Source of the DNA: Lasioglossum baleicum
Lineage: Eukaryota; Arthropoda; Insecta; Hymenoptera; Halictidae
Reading direction: 5' to 3'
NCBI RefSeq assembly: GCF_051020765.1
Contig: NC_134936.1
Coordinates: forward strand, 4,711,045-4,775,044
Length of the DNA stretch: 64,000 bases
This document shows, in pieces, positions 1 to 12,319 of this stretch. Under the pieces are notes generated by a model. The model saw only the letters and a list, made by a program, of their open reading frames with translations. It had not been told where the DNA came from and searched no databases. The first letter of the stretch is position 1; each line of letters starts with the position of its first letter. The translations under genes and the position numbers were made by a program.

Positions 1-329
1 AGGTTTGAATTGTTTGTTGTTTCGGGTGAATAAAATTGCTGAATATTCTTTAGACATTACACCTTCCACGTAGTAAAAAACATTTTCAATTTGTTTATGT
101 CCATCAAGTAGTCCAATACACTGCCCCGTAAGTACGAGCGATGGGGGAACAGCGCAGTGGGTTCAGATATAATAAACCGCTACCGCCCACTACTACGCGA
201 TTGTAGGGGCTGGCAAGGTGCCATCTCGTATGGGTCCGAACTGTTGACATTGTATTGATGCGAGCCTGAGAAGAAGGTTCCCAGGCAGGACGCGTATCTA
301 GGTATGTACGAACGCGCGGCCGATTGGAT
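1..329. other. Unassigned intergenic DNA
   Basis: No open frame, tRNA-like sequence or inverted repeat that I can support. It becomes GC-rich towards the dispersed repeat that follows. Confidence 0.4.
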
Positions 330-479
330 CAGAGTGGAGGAGGCAGACCTCGTTTCACACGCACTTTCGGCTGTCGTCGAAATACAATAATTTCTCGTTC
401 GTTGCGAAACTGCCGGGGGTTTGAGTTCGCAACGAGCAAATAGGGAAGCCTTTTGTGATTTATGACTGCGTCCAGATAC

Positions 480-735
480 ACGCCGACCGCGCCGAGCGAG
501 ACTTCAATAGGGAGCCGAACATAGAGAAGGACAGAATGAAATACGGATCGGGTGACCGAAGCGTGTCGCCGTCGACGGCACAATTTAAAGGCCCGTGAGT
601 TTTTACAATGTATGTAATGGCAGTGATGGAATTGTTCATTTTCCATTAGGCTTTTATGAAACTTTCACTAACTCATTTCTGGCATTTTTCTGATTAAAAT
701 GATACCAAACACGATATAATTTGGCCAATATTTAG
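480..735. repeat. Dispersed repeat arm, also at 60.7-61.35 kb
   Basis: About 250 bp including AAAATGATACCAAACACGAT and CTGGCATTTTTCTGATTAAA recur at 60690-60850 and, inverted, at 61110-61345. This is a single arm of the hairpin element seen complete near 61 kb. Short open frames here are not conserved coding sequence. Confidence 0.75.
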
Positions 736-1204
736 TGGTTTAATCGACGATGAAAGTTTCGAACGCAACGAAGAAGAGCGTATAGGAAAGAAAGAGACGC
801 GCGGACAGTCGTCGCCGCCGTGCGGAGCGACTCGGCCGACTCGGCGTTGACAGGCAGTGGAGTGGGTAAGCACGTCGCAACGAGCGCGTAGTAGATTCTT
901 CGCAACGAACGAGAAATTACTGTATTGGCTACAGCGGCCACACATACTACGTAGCGTCCAACGTCAAAGTCAAAACATTGGGGCTACAGGCGCGGGGCTG
1001 TGGTGGGGATGATAGCAAGACTTAGCGATAGGCTCGCTTTGTTTATGTGCCGTTCCCGGGGCTGTTCTCTATGGAGAGGTGTATCACAGTTCATTACTAT
1101 TGAGTTGGAAGTCGGCTCTTTCTCGGGCAACATGTGTTGACTGTAAAATAATTTGTAGGCACCCCGACTTCTCCGGAGGAAAATAAATGTAAAAATGCTA
1201 CATA

Positions 1205-1755
1205 CAGAGAGCGACTCCCACTAATATTCGGACGCTCAAAAAAAGACGATGACTTTTTAAATATTCTACTATACGATTTTAACTTTTTTGAGACGCTAGA
1301 GCAATTAGTTTACTACAGGATGGGAAAAGAAATTTTTTAAAAAATTGCAATTGATCGGAATTGTAGAAAAAATACTAAAAGTTGCATTTTACAATTTTTT
1401 TATGTGGGCCTATATTGAAAATTTAAAAAGTACGTTTTGTAGGTCTGTGTCAATTGTGAAAGTTTCATCAAAATCGGTTAAAATTCGTGAAAAATTGAAA
1501 TTTTCAACATCTTCGAACGTTTGCAGCTTATTGCAACATCGACTGATTTTGAAGGAATTTTCAGAATTGACACAGATCTACAAAACGTATGTTTTAAATT
1601 TTCAATATAGGCCCACGTAAAAAAGAAAAAATTTCCTTTCGCGTCCTGTAGTAAACTAATTGATCTGGCTTTCTAAAAAAGCTCAAATCATATAGTCCAA
1701 TATTTGAAAAGTTATCGTCTTTTTTGGAGTGTCCAAATATTAGTGGGAGTCATTG
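1205..1755. mobile_element. Hairpin MITE, Tc1/mariner type
   Basis: Two arms of more than 200 bp form an inverted repeat. The ends read GACTCCCACTAATATT(C/T)GGAC and are flanked by TA at 1203-1204 and 1756-1757. There is no transposase; the open frame inside is repeat sequence. Confidence 0.75.
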
Positions 1756-1859
1756 TATGTAGTCTTCGAGAATACACGCCCAGATAGCACCATACGTCCA
1801 TAGGATGTACGTTTTACGTCCAGTTTATATCCGCACGTCCTACATCCATTCTGAACATT

Positions 1860-2290
1860 CGGAGGATGTCCTTAGGTCTTAAATTCTGGACGTTCTCGGG
1901 ACGTCCGTTTTTTAGGTTTCACGAATGTCCTTAGGACTTAAATTTTGGACGTTCTAGGAACATCCGTTTTTTAGATTTTATGAATATCCTTAGGACTTAA
2001 ATTTTGGACGTTCTAGGAACGTTCGTTTCTTAGGTTTTACGAACGTCTTTAGAATTTAAATTTTGGATGTTCTAGGAACGTCCGTTCCTTAGGTTTTACG
2101 AATGTCCTTAGGACTTCAATTTTGGACTTTCTCGGAACATCCGTTTTGTAGGTTTTACGAATGTCCTTAGGACTTTAATTTTGGATGTTCTGGGAACGTC
2201 CGTTCTTTAGGTTTTACGAATGTATTTAGGATTTAAATTTCGTATGTTTTAGGAATGACTGTTTCTTAAGTATTACCGAATATTGTTAGA
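1860..2290. repeat. Subterminal tandem array, about 59-bp units
   Basis: About seven units of roughly 59 bp, each with a core close to the 19-bp palindrome GGACGTTCTAGGAACGTCC, then a T-rich stretch and GAATGTCCTTAGGACTTAAA. It lies just inside the left terminus. Expected role by analogy with CACTA elements: transposase or accessory-protein binding sites (inference). Confidence 0.8.
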
Positions 2291-2295
2291 ACTTA

Positions 2296-3758
2296 AAGGC
2301 TATGCCCGCGTGTTTGGTAGTGAAATTAGCCCCCAGCGGGATTTTAATCGTGCTTGGACCTTTCGATAGCCTACCCAAAAAGACCCTTCTCTGCCAAGTT
2401 TCAGCCCGATATTTCATCTGTAAGGGTAGTTATCGAGAAAAATCGAAAAACCAGTTTTTGGCCGAATTTCCCTATTTATTGACAATTAAAAATTCTGAAA
2501 AAATCTGACACACATTTCGGATACTAAACCACATAGTAGATATCATTTCCAGATTTTTCCATTGCAAACCCTAGTTGTAAAAAATGAAAAACACGAAAAA
2601 AACGGAAAAATGCAGATTTCGTAATAGAAATCTTAAGTTGACTATCACAGATTTAATTTAGCAATGAGATATTACCGTAAGTATTATGCTCAATTTTTTC
2701 AAATTCCTGAGAGTGGTGCGTCATAGTTAAAAAAAAATAAAGACCACTTTTCTTGGCGTTTTCCTTAAATTATACTTATCTTTTCTGAATCTTAAAAATA
2801 TATGATGTAATATTAAACGTTCCTGTATTGTATACGTGACTGTATTACTTTTATCTTTACTGGATGTCTTATTCAGTATATAATAAATCAGTAATAATTA
2901 TATTAAAATATATTAGTCCGTAAATGACTAAAAACTGAAAGTACTCAAAAAATATTTTTCCGAAAAATTAATTAAAAATAACCTGCACATCGTTCAAAAA
3001 TAGTTTTACAAAGATTTAACAACAATCATATGGTTAGGAAAAACCTTCTGATTAACGAAAAAAAGAATTGACTTCGCCGGGATTCGTACCTGGCCAAAAA
3101 GTCTTCAGCGGTTCCGAAGCAGAGACCATAGTCGCTGCACCAATCGGCGCCGTTTGAATTGTCTTCTAAATATTCGAATATATCTACATAGTATTATTTT
3201 CGTTTTTTGTATTACGCAAGTTTTAAAGTCTGGAAGATGTTTCTCCGAACATAGGAACGTTTAATATTACATCATATATTTTTAAGATTCAGAAAAGATA
3301 AGAATAACTTAAGGAAAATGCCAAAAAAAGTGGTTTTTATTTTTTTAACTAAGACGCACCACTCTCAGGAATTTGAAAAAAATTGAGTGTAATACTTACG
3401 GTAATATCTCATTGCTAAATTAAATCTGTGATAGTCAACTTAAGATTTCTATATGAAATCTGCATTTTTCCGTTTTTTTTCGTGTTTATCATTTTTTACA
3501 ACTAGAGTTTGCAACGGAAAAATCTGGAAATGATACCTAATATGTGGCTTAGTATCTGAAATGTGTCAGATTTTTTTCAGAATTTTTAATTGTCAATAAA
3601 TGGGGAAATTCGGCCAAAAACTGGTTTTTCGATTTTTCTCAGTATATAACTACCCTTACAGATGATATATGGGGCTAAAACTTGGCAAAGAAGGGTCTTT
3701 TTGGGTAGGCTATCGAATGGTCCAAGCGAATTTCACTACCAAACCCGGGCATAGCCTT
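2296..3758. mobile_element. Hairpin element with a tRNA-like core, TA target site
   Basis: Ends AAGGCTATGCCCG and CGGGCATAGCCTT, flanked by TA at 2294-2295 and 3759-3760. The arms (about 2296-2830 and 3240-3758) are complementary over several hundred bases apart from a short insertion in the left arm. No coding region. Confidence 0.8.
3072..3155 (-). other. tRNA-like sequence in the hairpin loop
   Basis: On the minus strand there is an A-box-like GATTGGTGCAGCGAC and a B-box-like GGTACGAATCC about 55 nt apart. The acceptor stem does not pair convincingly, so this is a tRNA-derived (SINE-like) segment and not a working tRNA. Confidence 0.45.
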
Positions 3759-4068
3759 TAGTTTTCGAGATATTCCAGGTGGTAAATATAGTGCAGTACG
3801 CACACAACGAAGTGCTTGTATATTGTTGTGTCCGTCTTTTATTTAACCACTGCATTTGAAAAACAATTGTCAGCACAAGCGACAAAAGACGCGCTACGCG
3901 AAAGAAATCGCGGATCGCGTAGGCATTCTCGCCATTTGAGCATTAGCTGGCATCGGTGATAGATCAGGATTCTGTGACAAGTGAAAGAAGAAAGAAAGAA
4001 GCTTGTGACGGAGAAATTTTTTACTATTTCAGGTAAGTCTGTATTTTATATTTTTGATAGATTTAAAC

Positions 4069-6161
4069 ATGCCTGGTAAAAGGAAATTACAGAAATATTA
4101 TAGGCGTGCTAAAAAATCTTTATGTCAGGAAGCCTCTACCTCATTAGATATAAAATCTCCAAATGATTTAGTTGACTTAAATTCTTCTTTAGATAGTATT
4201 ATCGAAAACGAAGTTTCTGTAGAAAATTTTCAGATTGAAGAAATTACAGAACGGCAGGATTCCGCACATCCAGCTCACGAGTCGGTTGAAAGAAATAATA
4301 TTGAAACTTTTCCTCTACTTTTATCAGAATGGGCTGTAAAGCACAATATTTCTCATGCCGCTATTAATGATTTACTTCCTATATTACATAGGCCTATACC
4401 AAATAACATACCAATAGATGCTAGAAATCTTTTAAAAACATGTAGAAAGAAAATAGTTACTAAAGCGATTGAAGCAGGGCATTATTATCATTTTGGCTTA
4501 AAGAATTCTATTCTAAACCTCGTTCGATTCGTAGACATTTCATTTATTAATAACAATATTATTGAAATTAATATCAATATTGACGGTCTTCCGTTATCGA
4601 AAAGTTCTACTAGTCAAGTGTTTCCAATTCTTTGCAGTCTCACAGGATATATAAATGTTGAAATGGTAGGTATCTACCATGGTTACGAAAAACCAAAAGA
4701 TATCAATAATTTTTTATACGATTTTGTTGAGGAGGCTAAAGACCTTATTAATAATGGATTTTTAATTAATGAACAACACTTTCATCTTCATATAAAATCA
4801 TTCATTTGTGATGCTCCCGCGAAATCTTCAATAAAATACGTGAAAGGACATACAGGATATCATTCGTGTACAAAGTGTTGTATCGAAGGAGATTTTATTG
4901 ATAATAGGGTATGCTTTCCTGCTTTAAATAATATTCGTTTGAGGAATGATTTCGAGTTTAGATCAAAAATTGATGATGACCACCATATTGGTACATCTAT
5001 TTTAGAAAATATTCCGGGTATAAATATGATCGATTCTTTTACTTTAGATTATATGCACTTAATTTGTTTGGGTGTCATGAAAAAGTTGCTTTTGAATTTA
5101 TGGTGCTGCGGTAAACCTTCTACAAAAATCTCACATTTGCAATCCCTTAATATATCTAATTCTTTAGTTTCTTTAGCGAAGTATATTCCATTAGAATTTA
5201 ATAGAAAACCGCGAACTTTAAAGGATCTTAAGCGATGGAAAGCAACAGAATTTAGGCAATTTTTACTCTATACTGGCCCAGTAGTTTTGCTACATAATTT
5301 AAGTAATAATAGATATTTGAATTTCCTTTCATTGCATGTTGCAACAACCATTTTATCCAATTCAAAATATTTTGATTTTATTGACTATGCATCTGAGCTA
5401 TTACAATATTTTGTAAAAACTTTTAAATCTTTATACGGATCTCAGTATATATCTCACAATATACACAATCTTATACATATTGCAGAAGATGTTAGAAATC
5501 ACGGGCCTCTTGACAATTTCAGTTCTTTTAAATATGAAAATTTCTTACAATCCATTTTAAAATCTATTCGGAAAAACGATAAAGTATTGGAACAAATAGT
5601 AAAACGACATTCGGAAAAATGCAATATTCCCTCGAAGAAAAAGATGTATGAAAATAAATTACCTATTTTTAAAAAAGAACATTTTGAGGGGCCCTTAATA
5701 ACAAATATCAAAATTACGAAACAATTCAAACGTGTCGATTTTCAGCATTTCTGTTTAAAAACTACTGAGCCTAATAATTGCTGTTCTCTTAGTAGTAGTG
5801 ATATAATTGTTGTAAAAAATATAGTATTATTGAATGAATCATATAAAATTATTGGTAGAAAGTTTTTACATCTGAAAGATTTTTATAAAACTCCTTGTAG
5901 ATCGTCCTGCTTTGGAATTTTTTTAATTGAATCTCCTGATTTAGGTCCTTTGGAAATGTTCGATATTGCAGACATTGCTAATAAATATGTTAAATTGAAA
6001 CTTGAAGAAAAAATTATTGTTTTTCCCATGCTACATTCTGATTGCTCTCCGTAAGTCCGTACATGTATATCTTTTTTTGAGGGTAGATATTTTAGAAACT
6101 ACCTTCATGTTACAGAATTTTTAGCACGCTCAATAAGTATATCTGTCCCAGTCAACTGTAA
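4069..6161 (+). CDS. TNP2-like transposase (likely 675 aa, one small intron)
   Basis: Putative DDE transposase of the two-gene element. I start it at the ATG at 4069 (MPGKRKLQKYYRRAKK, a basic start); the frame is open slightly upstream but without an ATG. Landmarks: INIDGLPLSKSS (D172), FICDAPAKSS (D248), KGHTGYHSCTKC (Cys267 and Cys270, probable zinc site) and LDYMHLICLGVMKKLL (D327, H330). The last is typical of TNP2/CACTA-type transposases in metazoans; which acidic residues are catalytic is inference. The uninterrupted frame ends at 6054, but TCTCC|GTAAGT at 6051 and TTACAG at 6115 predict a 65-bp intron and a 15-residue extension to 6161, giving a length divisible by three. AT-rich codon use differs from the GC-richer LTR elements nearby. 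Confidence 0.82.
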
Positions 6162-6579
6162 CTATTGCAGTTGTATTGTATGTAAAGCCAGCAAAATCGT
6201 GGTCTATTTTTTCTTACCGGATCACAAATTAATAAAATATTTTTATCTCGCTAATTTGCAATCCGATAAAAAAAATTTAACCACATCATAGGACGATAGG
6301 GCTATTGGCGAACTACCTATGTTATAAAAAAAAACAGTAACGCGCCAGGGTAATACCTCATATGGGTGGTGTGGAAATTTACCTATACTATTGATATTAT
6401 AACATCAAAAGTTTACTCGTTATCAGTTTTCAAATGGTTCTGCCAATGATCGTCGTACAGGCTTAACGTAGGATTGAAATCGTTAGATATTACGGTTGCA
6501 GATAATTGCAGACAACATTTCTTTAAATAAGTTTTCTTATTACTCTTCAATTGTATTAATTTTGTTAACTATTTGCAGT

Positions 6580-7995
6580 ATGAATTCGTGGAGCATCGTA
6601 CAATTTGTGAAAGATGGCACGGTAGAGGCAGTACCATCAGCATGGTTGCTAAATGGTTACTGCTACTGGCCATCATTACCACCAAATCGTTTAGCAAATG
6701 CTATTAAAAAATGTGAAGAAATAAACACAGGTTGGGAGAAACACAAAGTTAAATGTTTTATAAATGGAACCTTTGGTAAGTTAAAAATGTTGTACTATGT
6801 ACAATGAAACTAAAATAAATACTTATCATTAAAAATACTTTCAGATGATTACGCAAAAGCAAGATCAAAGGCCAAAGTGGCAGAAGAAACATCAGACTTG
6901 CAGTCAGAAGCTGAACCCCCAAAAAAGAGAAAAAGACAAAAAAACAAGCATGTATCAAGCAGCGACACCGATGACGATTCCAATTCGTTAATATCTCTGC
7001 GACTGCCTCCTACGTTGCGAATACATGAAACATTAGGTTTGTAAATGAATAGTTTTATGCTATGCAACATTGTACTATTTATAGCTACTTAATTTTTCTT
7101 CTTTTATAATTATCACATTCCTATAACAAAAATAATTATTGTTTTCAGATGTATGCACGAACAATAATGAAATTTACAACAGAGAAAATATTCCAACGAA
7201 ATCTGTTGTAATTAATGGTAACTATATTAATAGATTTATATATAAACAAATAATACAAAAATATTTTTAAGCACCTGACACCTACCAAATCTAAATTTTC
7301 AGAAAACCAAGAGACGTCTCAACTGGACAATAACAGCAATACAGTACAAAAATATTTAAAAACCATAATAGAACAGCAGCACCTATTGCGCAGTATAATG
7401 ACGGATGTTTTAAGTAGAGTAGAAGGATTAGAAAAAAGTTTGAAAGAGCATTCTGCGCCAGGACAAAAAAGACCATCAATTTTCAAACTAAATATATTAT
7501 TTCCAATTAATTGTGAACAAGAATTGCAGAAGTTCGAAACACATCTGCAAGATGAGAACAATTTTAGAGACGCGGTAAAAAAACATAACGTTAACGATAC
7601 GAATAGAATTCCAATTCAGTTGTAACAAAATGATTAATTTGCAGGTCCACGAATTAGCAACACTAGGAGGCACAAATAATTACAATTTTGTAAAACGGGT
7701 CATGGCCTGTTTAATGACTAACAAATTTGGTACAGAATACAGTTGGCTAGGAAGAAAAGGCAAAAAAATGTTTCATTCTCTAAAATTAGCCAAAATAATA
7801 ATAGGTAATTATCACGTTTATTTTATTATTATATTTATTTGTATACGATTGAATATTATTTAACTAAAATTCCATTGTTTAGATGCAGCAGAAATATCGG
7901 GAGTTTCAAAAAATAAAAAAGAAACGGAAATTTCTATTCAGTCATGGCTCAGGAGGGCCATGGAGCGCAATAAGGTTATAGTCAAAGACTTGTAG
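6580..7995 (+). CDS. DUF4806-domain protein, six exons, 333 aa
   Basis: Exons 6580-6775, 6845-7036, 7149-7217, 7303-7574, 7645-7804 and 7883-7995, all GT-AG, summing to 1002 nt in one frame. The N-terminal module (WSIVQFVKDGTVEAVPSAWL) is followed by a nuclear-localisation-like KKRKRQKNK near residue 105. A probable coiled coil comes next (YLKTIIEQQHLLRSIMTDVL). The C-terminal DUF4806 module includes HELATLGGTNNYNF, LMTNKFGTEYSWLGRKGKK and a final SIQSWLRRAMERNK. DUF4806 has no assigned biochemistry. Its place beside the transposase inside shared inverted ends suggests an accessory DNA-binding or assembly protein, comparable in position to TNPA/TNP1 of plant CACTA elements (inference). Poly(A)-type AATAAA signals follow near 8145-8170. 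Confidence 0.82.
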
Positions 7996-8344
7996 TTCAA
8001 TTATATACCTGCACATTGTATTTTTAATTAAAAAATATGTTGAATGCTTATTTTACGTTCTTTATCAATTTTATTACCCCCTAAGCAGCTACCGAGTTTT
8101 GCTTGTAGAGACGTAGCAGCCCTGCTTTATACATGTACAATATAAATAAATAACCTCATATATAATAAATAAAATCTTGTAGATTTAAAAAAAATAATAA
8201 TAAATAGTATAATTGCACTTTTGTTGAATATGTTTTTAACGTTGCAAAGAAATCGTTCTTCTGAAATATGTACAATTTATCAGATTGTTTAATACGTTTA
8301 CCAACAGAAAATAAAGTTATAAAGTAAATGAAGATTTAAGTAAA

Positions 8345-8690
8345 AGTTAAAACTTGTTTAAACATTCACAAAAAGTTCAAAGGACGTTATTTTCGACATC
8401 CGAAAAACATTTACAAAATGTCCAGAGAACGTTACTTCCGACATCCGAAAAACGTTCACAAAATGTCCAGAGAACGTTACTTCCGACATCCGAAAAACGT
8501 TATGAGAATGTCCACACAGTACGTCCTCGGGATGTCCAACTTTGTAACTGGTACGTTCCTATGACATTCAGAGGACATAATGAGGACATAACTGGCACAT
8601 TTGGATATTGCCGGGACGTCCTCGGAATGTACGGAATATCCGAAACGGACGTTCTTTGGACGTACATAGGATATCTGTGTGCTATCTGGG
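8345..8690. repeat. Right subterminal array
   Basis: Three to four units of about 46 bp (GACATCCGAAAAACGTTCAC) are followed by scattered GGACGT motifs up to the right terminus. It mirrors the left array in motif but not in unit length. The open frames across it are low-complexity. Confidence 0.75.
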
Positions 8691-8699
8691 CGTAGAGGG

Positions 8700-9057
8700 G
8701 AGTATGCACAGGAAAGTAGTAAGTAAATTGTTCATTTTACACTACGATACTTTGCAACTTGATTGACCTTGTACGCACCGTTTAAAAATTTCATACGGTA
8801 CACATGGAATGTGAAACACCCCAATAACTACAAACAGCTGCACATAGAAGGTGTTCTCCTGTTCGTCCGTTACCTTAAGTCCATAAATTTTATTACAGGT
8901 AAAGACAGGTATAAATGAGGGTAGCGTAAAAATAAGTTTCGTTGACGAGCATAAATTACTTTATGACCACCGTCCGACAAAAGCCAAAATAGTTTGTCCC
9001 GACATTTCGGGCCAAACACCCCACTGAGCGATGGCTTGTTTAACATTGGTCCCCGCG
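8700..9057. other. Unassigned DNA between elements
   Basis: No supported gene or repeat boundary; short open frames on both strands lack recognisable domains. Confidence 0.35.
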
Positions 9058-9922
9058 AGTTTAATTTTTTTGAAAAGTTAGTACAATAAATTGACAACAT
9101 GACGTGAAAAAGATTTGTAGAAAATTGCAATTGGTCGGAATTGCAGAGGAAATACTAACAGTTGTATTTCGCAATTTTTTGGGGTGGCCCTTTATTAAAA
9201 ATTTCAAGAGCACGTTGTGTGGATCTACAGGGTGTTTCACGCTATTCCTGGCCAGCGTTTTTCTTGCAAATTATTAGAAAAACATGAAAGAGGAAAAAGT
9301 AGTACATACTGTTTTTTATACGCACAACGCAACGACATATGTAATTATTCTGTGTTTATAATATTTTGTTAGATACGAAGGTGACCTTCAATTTTTTTAA
9401 ATAGAATGCTTTATTATTTCTTATGTCACATGAGAGCGCGTGTCTAGTCGAATTCATTCGTATACTGTGCAGTGACCCTCAAGGTCATGCAAGGTCAGAA
9501 ACGAAAGAAACATTTTGAAATACATGCAAACACATTGGTATTAAATATTCAAAATGCTTCTTTCGTTTCCGACCTTACATGACCTTGAGGGTCGCTGTAC
9601 AATATACGGATTTACATCTAACAAAATATCATAAACACAAAAAAATTACATATGTCGTTGCATTGCGTATAAAAAACAGTATGTACTACTTTTTCCTCTT
9701 TCATGTTTTTCTAATAATTTGCAAGAGAAACGCTGGCCAGGAATAGATCCACACAACGTGCTCTTCAAATTTTCAATAAGGAGCCACCCCAAAAAAATTG
9801 CGAAATACAACTGTTAGTATTTCCTCTGCAATTCCGACCAATTGCATTTTCCACAAATCTTTTTCCACGTCATGTAATCAATTAATAATTGTACTAACTT
9901 TTCAAAAAAATCAAACTCTTTG
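9058..9922. mobile_element. Hairpin element with an inner hairpin
   Basis: Outer arms (about 9058-9226 and 9749-9922) are complementary. An inner hairpin (about 9227-9748) starts with ACAGGGTGTTTCACGC, a motif that recurs at 25858. Its centre is a further inverted pair around GACCCTCAAGGTCATG and CATGACCTTGAGGGTC. Part of the outer arm resembles the MITE at 1205-1755. Confidence 0.7.
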
Positions 9923-10315
9923 TTATAACGTTTAAATTCCTTAACAACGTATTCGCCACCTATTGACACGACAAACTCTGACAAGTTCTAGTTAATAGCT
10001 TCTTAAATAAATACAGCATGTTATATTCTGCCTGTGCCACGCCGGAGCGGCGGCCGGAAAAATTTCTGAGAGCTTGGAATTTCTCCGGCGACGGACCGGC
10101 GACGGACCGGCTCTAGGATAGGCATCTCCTGAGGTGTAGAGGGGAGTAAAAGATTCAGGGAACCCCTGGGGTTTGTCCGCGAACCCATGGGGTTAGACAC
10201 GATCCCCAGCGCTTGGCCTTTGTGCGAGCCTCACGAATTACGACCAGCCCACCGGACACCAAACTAAATGGTCCAACATGTCCGCGCGCCGGAGACGGTG
10301 CAAACTAAAGGGTCC
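9923..10315. other. Unassigned, GC-rich towards the right
   Basis: No gene. From 10040 the sequence becomes GC-rich and resembles LTR-type DNA, leading into the repeat shared with the right edge of the window. Confidence 0.3.
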
Positions 10316-10582
10316 TTTATCCTCCCGAAGAACGATCCGAGGGCAGCCCAAAGAATTACCGGACGAATATCGTGGGTCCCGAATAGCTCGTGCACGAGGA
10401 TTCGGCGACACACGATCCGCGGCCTCGCGAACCTCTCAGGAGAGCGACTCCCGGTCAACGGTAAACGCGGGGAAACACACGGTACACCGCGGTACGAATT
10501 TTCGCGAACTCGAATAACGTCCCCGAACCAACACGAACTGGTCACTTAATATTTCGAAATAAAGCCTGACCGGCACTTACCA
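10316..10582 (+). repeat. LTR-like dispersed repeat (copy 1)
   Basis: Direct match to 63742-64000 at high identity, including TCGTGGGTCCCGAATAGCTC and a poly(A)-signal-like AATAAAGCCTGACCGGCACT at the end. Probably the 3' part of an LTR or a related retrotransposon end. Confidence 0.7.
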
Positions 10583-12058
10583 ATATCGCTGTAATGGCGG
10601 CAGTCGCAAAATACTTTTTGAATCGCGGTCTAAGGTTCGCACGTCTTTACTAATTGTAGTCCTTCGACCCAGTGGCCCAGTCAGTGATGCCAGAATCGAG
10701 GACGCGAGGACGTTTCCCCTCCGGCACAGGACCCCCCACTCTGACGGAACGTGGACGTACCTCCTCGCCGTTGCTTCTGCTGCGCACGCGCTACACACGA
10801 ACATACTTCTACTCTGCCCGTGTGAGTGCCTGCTCGATTGCACGCGCGCTACACACAAGCGTACATCTACCATGTCCGTGTGACTACCTGCTCGACCGAA
10901 CGACGCCGACGCGTTCCTTCGATTTTCACCAATTTTCACGTTGCCGAAGTTTCGGAAGCATGAGTCGGAAAGTCGGCATCTGGAGACAGCGCGCATTTGA
11001 ATCCCTGGACGGCGCGGTGTACATTTTGCTATAACTTTTGATCTAAAAAAGATATCGAAGCTAAATTTGGACTAAATTTTTTTTTTAAACCGGGTTTAAT
11101 GGTTCATCCGAAAATATGTTTTGTATTTCTTAAATAATTTTTTTCGTTGATTTTTAAAGTTAAGGTGGTCCAGAGGGCCCCCAATACAAATTGATTTTTA
11201 GTCGAACCATGCTCAATAAACAATTACGAAAAAATTAATAAATATTCCACTTAATAGCACACATGATTGAGATTTTTTCAGATTTTTCAAATTATGCAGA
11301 CATGTTTAAAAAAATTGAAAATCTCGAAACATTCGAAGAAAATGCATATTTCGTATTGAACTTTTCGAGATACCAGTTTTATAAAAATTCATTAGTCCGA
11401 TATTATTGAAACAATTGTCCTTAATTTTTCTCAGAATTTTTTATAAATTTTATCGTTGTTAAAAAATCAAAATCAATTTTTTCGATACTGAATTCTAACT
11501 GAATTCTAATACTGAATATTTTTATAATCAGAAAAATAATGTACAGACTTGATAATGCAATATAAAATATTTTATTTACGTTATATTTCAATATACATAT
11601 GTGCATCACTCCTAACAATTTTGGTAATCACATAATTATTGTAACGACATTTTATATATATCAGGTCGTTAAGTATGAAACTAGACAAATAAAACACAAA
11701 TTTCAAACACATTTGTCAAGTTTCATACATCTCCGGTTACGAAAATCGATTTTAAATGGTCCCTGCCTTTCTGTAACATAACAAAAAAAAACAAAAAATT
11801 AGTTAAAGTCATGATCGCAAAGTATAGAATAAAATATTAATGTAACTTTATAGTATAGTTTATACTTATCTTTTCTTTGAAGTCATTCTTGAATCTGCTA
11901 ATATAGATTTTACGTTGTCCAGAAAGCATTTATATGAAAATTCATCGCCCTCGCAAAGTTATAAACAATTAACTTTGCACTCGTTTACGAACTAGTGAGG
12001 TCCTGTTTTCTTCGTCAATCGTTCGATAGTTTAGTTCATATAGTAAACAGCCTCCAGT

Positions 12059-12282
12059 ATGGATGAAGAGAGTGGAAGAGATGAGAGAAAGGATGAGCAG
12101 CGGAACCGGGGGTCCAGAGTGTGTGAATGAGTGAAGAAGAATGTGTGAGGAATGAGTGAACGGTGTGCTCTCTCTCTCGCGTTTAAGTGAAAATTTAAGT
12201 TAAGAATGAAGAGATAAGGAAGGTGAAGTTTGTAAGCGGAGCGGAGGTCCGCGTTTGTACCCCGAAATGGGAAATAAAATAC

Positions 12283-12317
<35 letters not shown>
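12059..12317 (+). mobile_element. Short non-LTR retrotransposon fragment with (ATT)n tail
   Basis: Flanked by the 18-bp direct repeat TAGTAAACAGCCTCCAGT at 12041-12058 and 12318-12335. The body ends AATAAAATACT followed by about 12 ATT units. A long TSD plus a simple-repeat tail is the signature of target-primed reverse transcription, here of a severely 5'-truncated element or a SINE. Confidence 0.85.

Positions 12318-12319
<2 letters not shown>

Larger units (their letters stand above)
1778..8691 (+). mobile_element. Two-gene DNA transposon (TNP2-like transposase plus DUF4806)
   Basis: The inverted ends share ACGCCCAGATAGCAC (left near 1777, right ending near 8692). Both ends carry subterminal arrays rich in GGACGT/ACGTCC. 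Inside are two plus-strand genes, 4069-6161 and 6580-7995, both with intact frames. Subterminal repeats plus a TNP2-type transposase resemble EnSpm/CACTA organisation, but the end is not CACTA and I could not fix the TSD. A hairpin element (2296-3758) is nested between the left end and the transposase gene. Confidence 0.75.

Noticed and set aside
4031..4060. 28-bp intron (GTAAGT to GATAG) just upstream of the TNP2-like gene
   Set aside because: Too short for normal splicing; the donor may be used with another acceptor or not at all.
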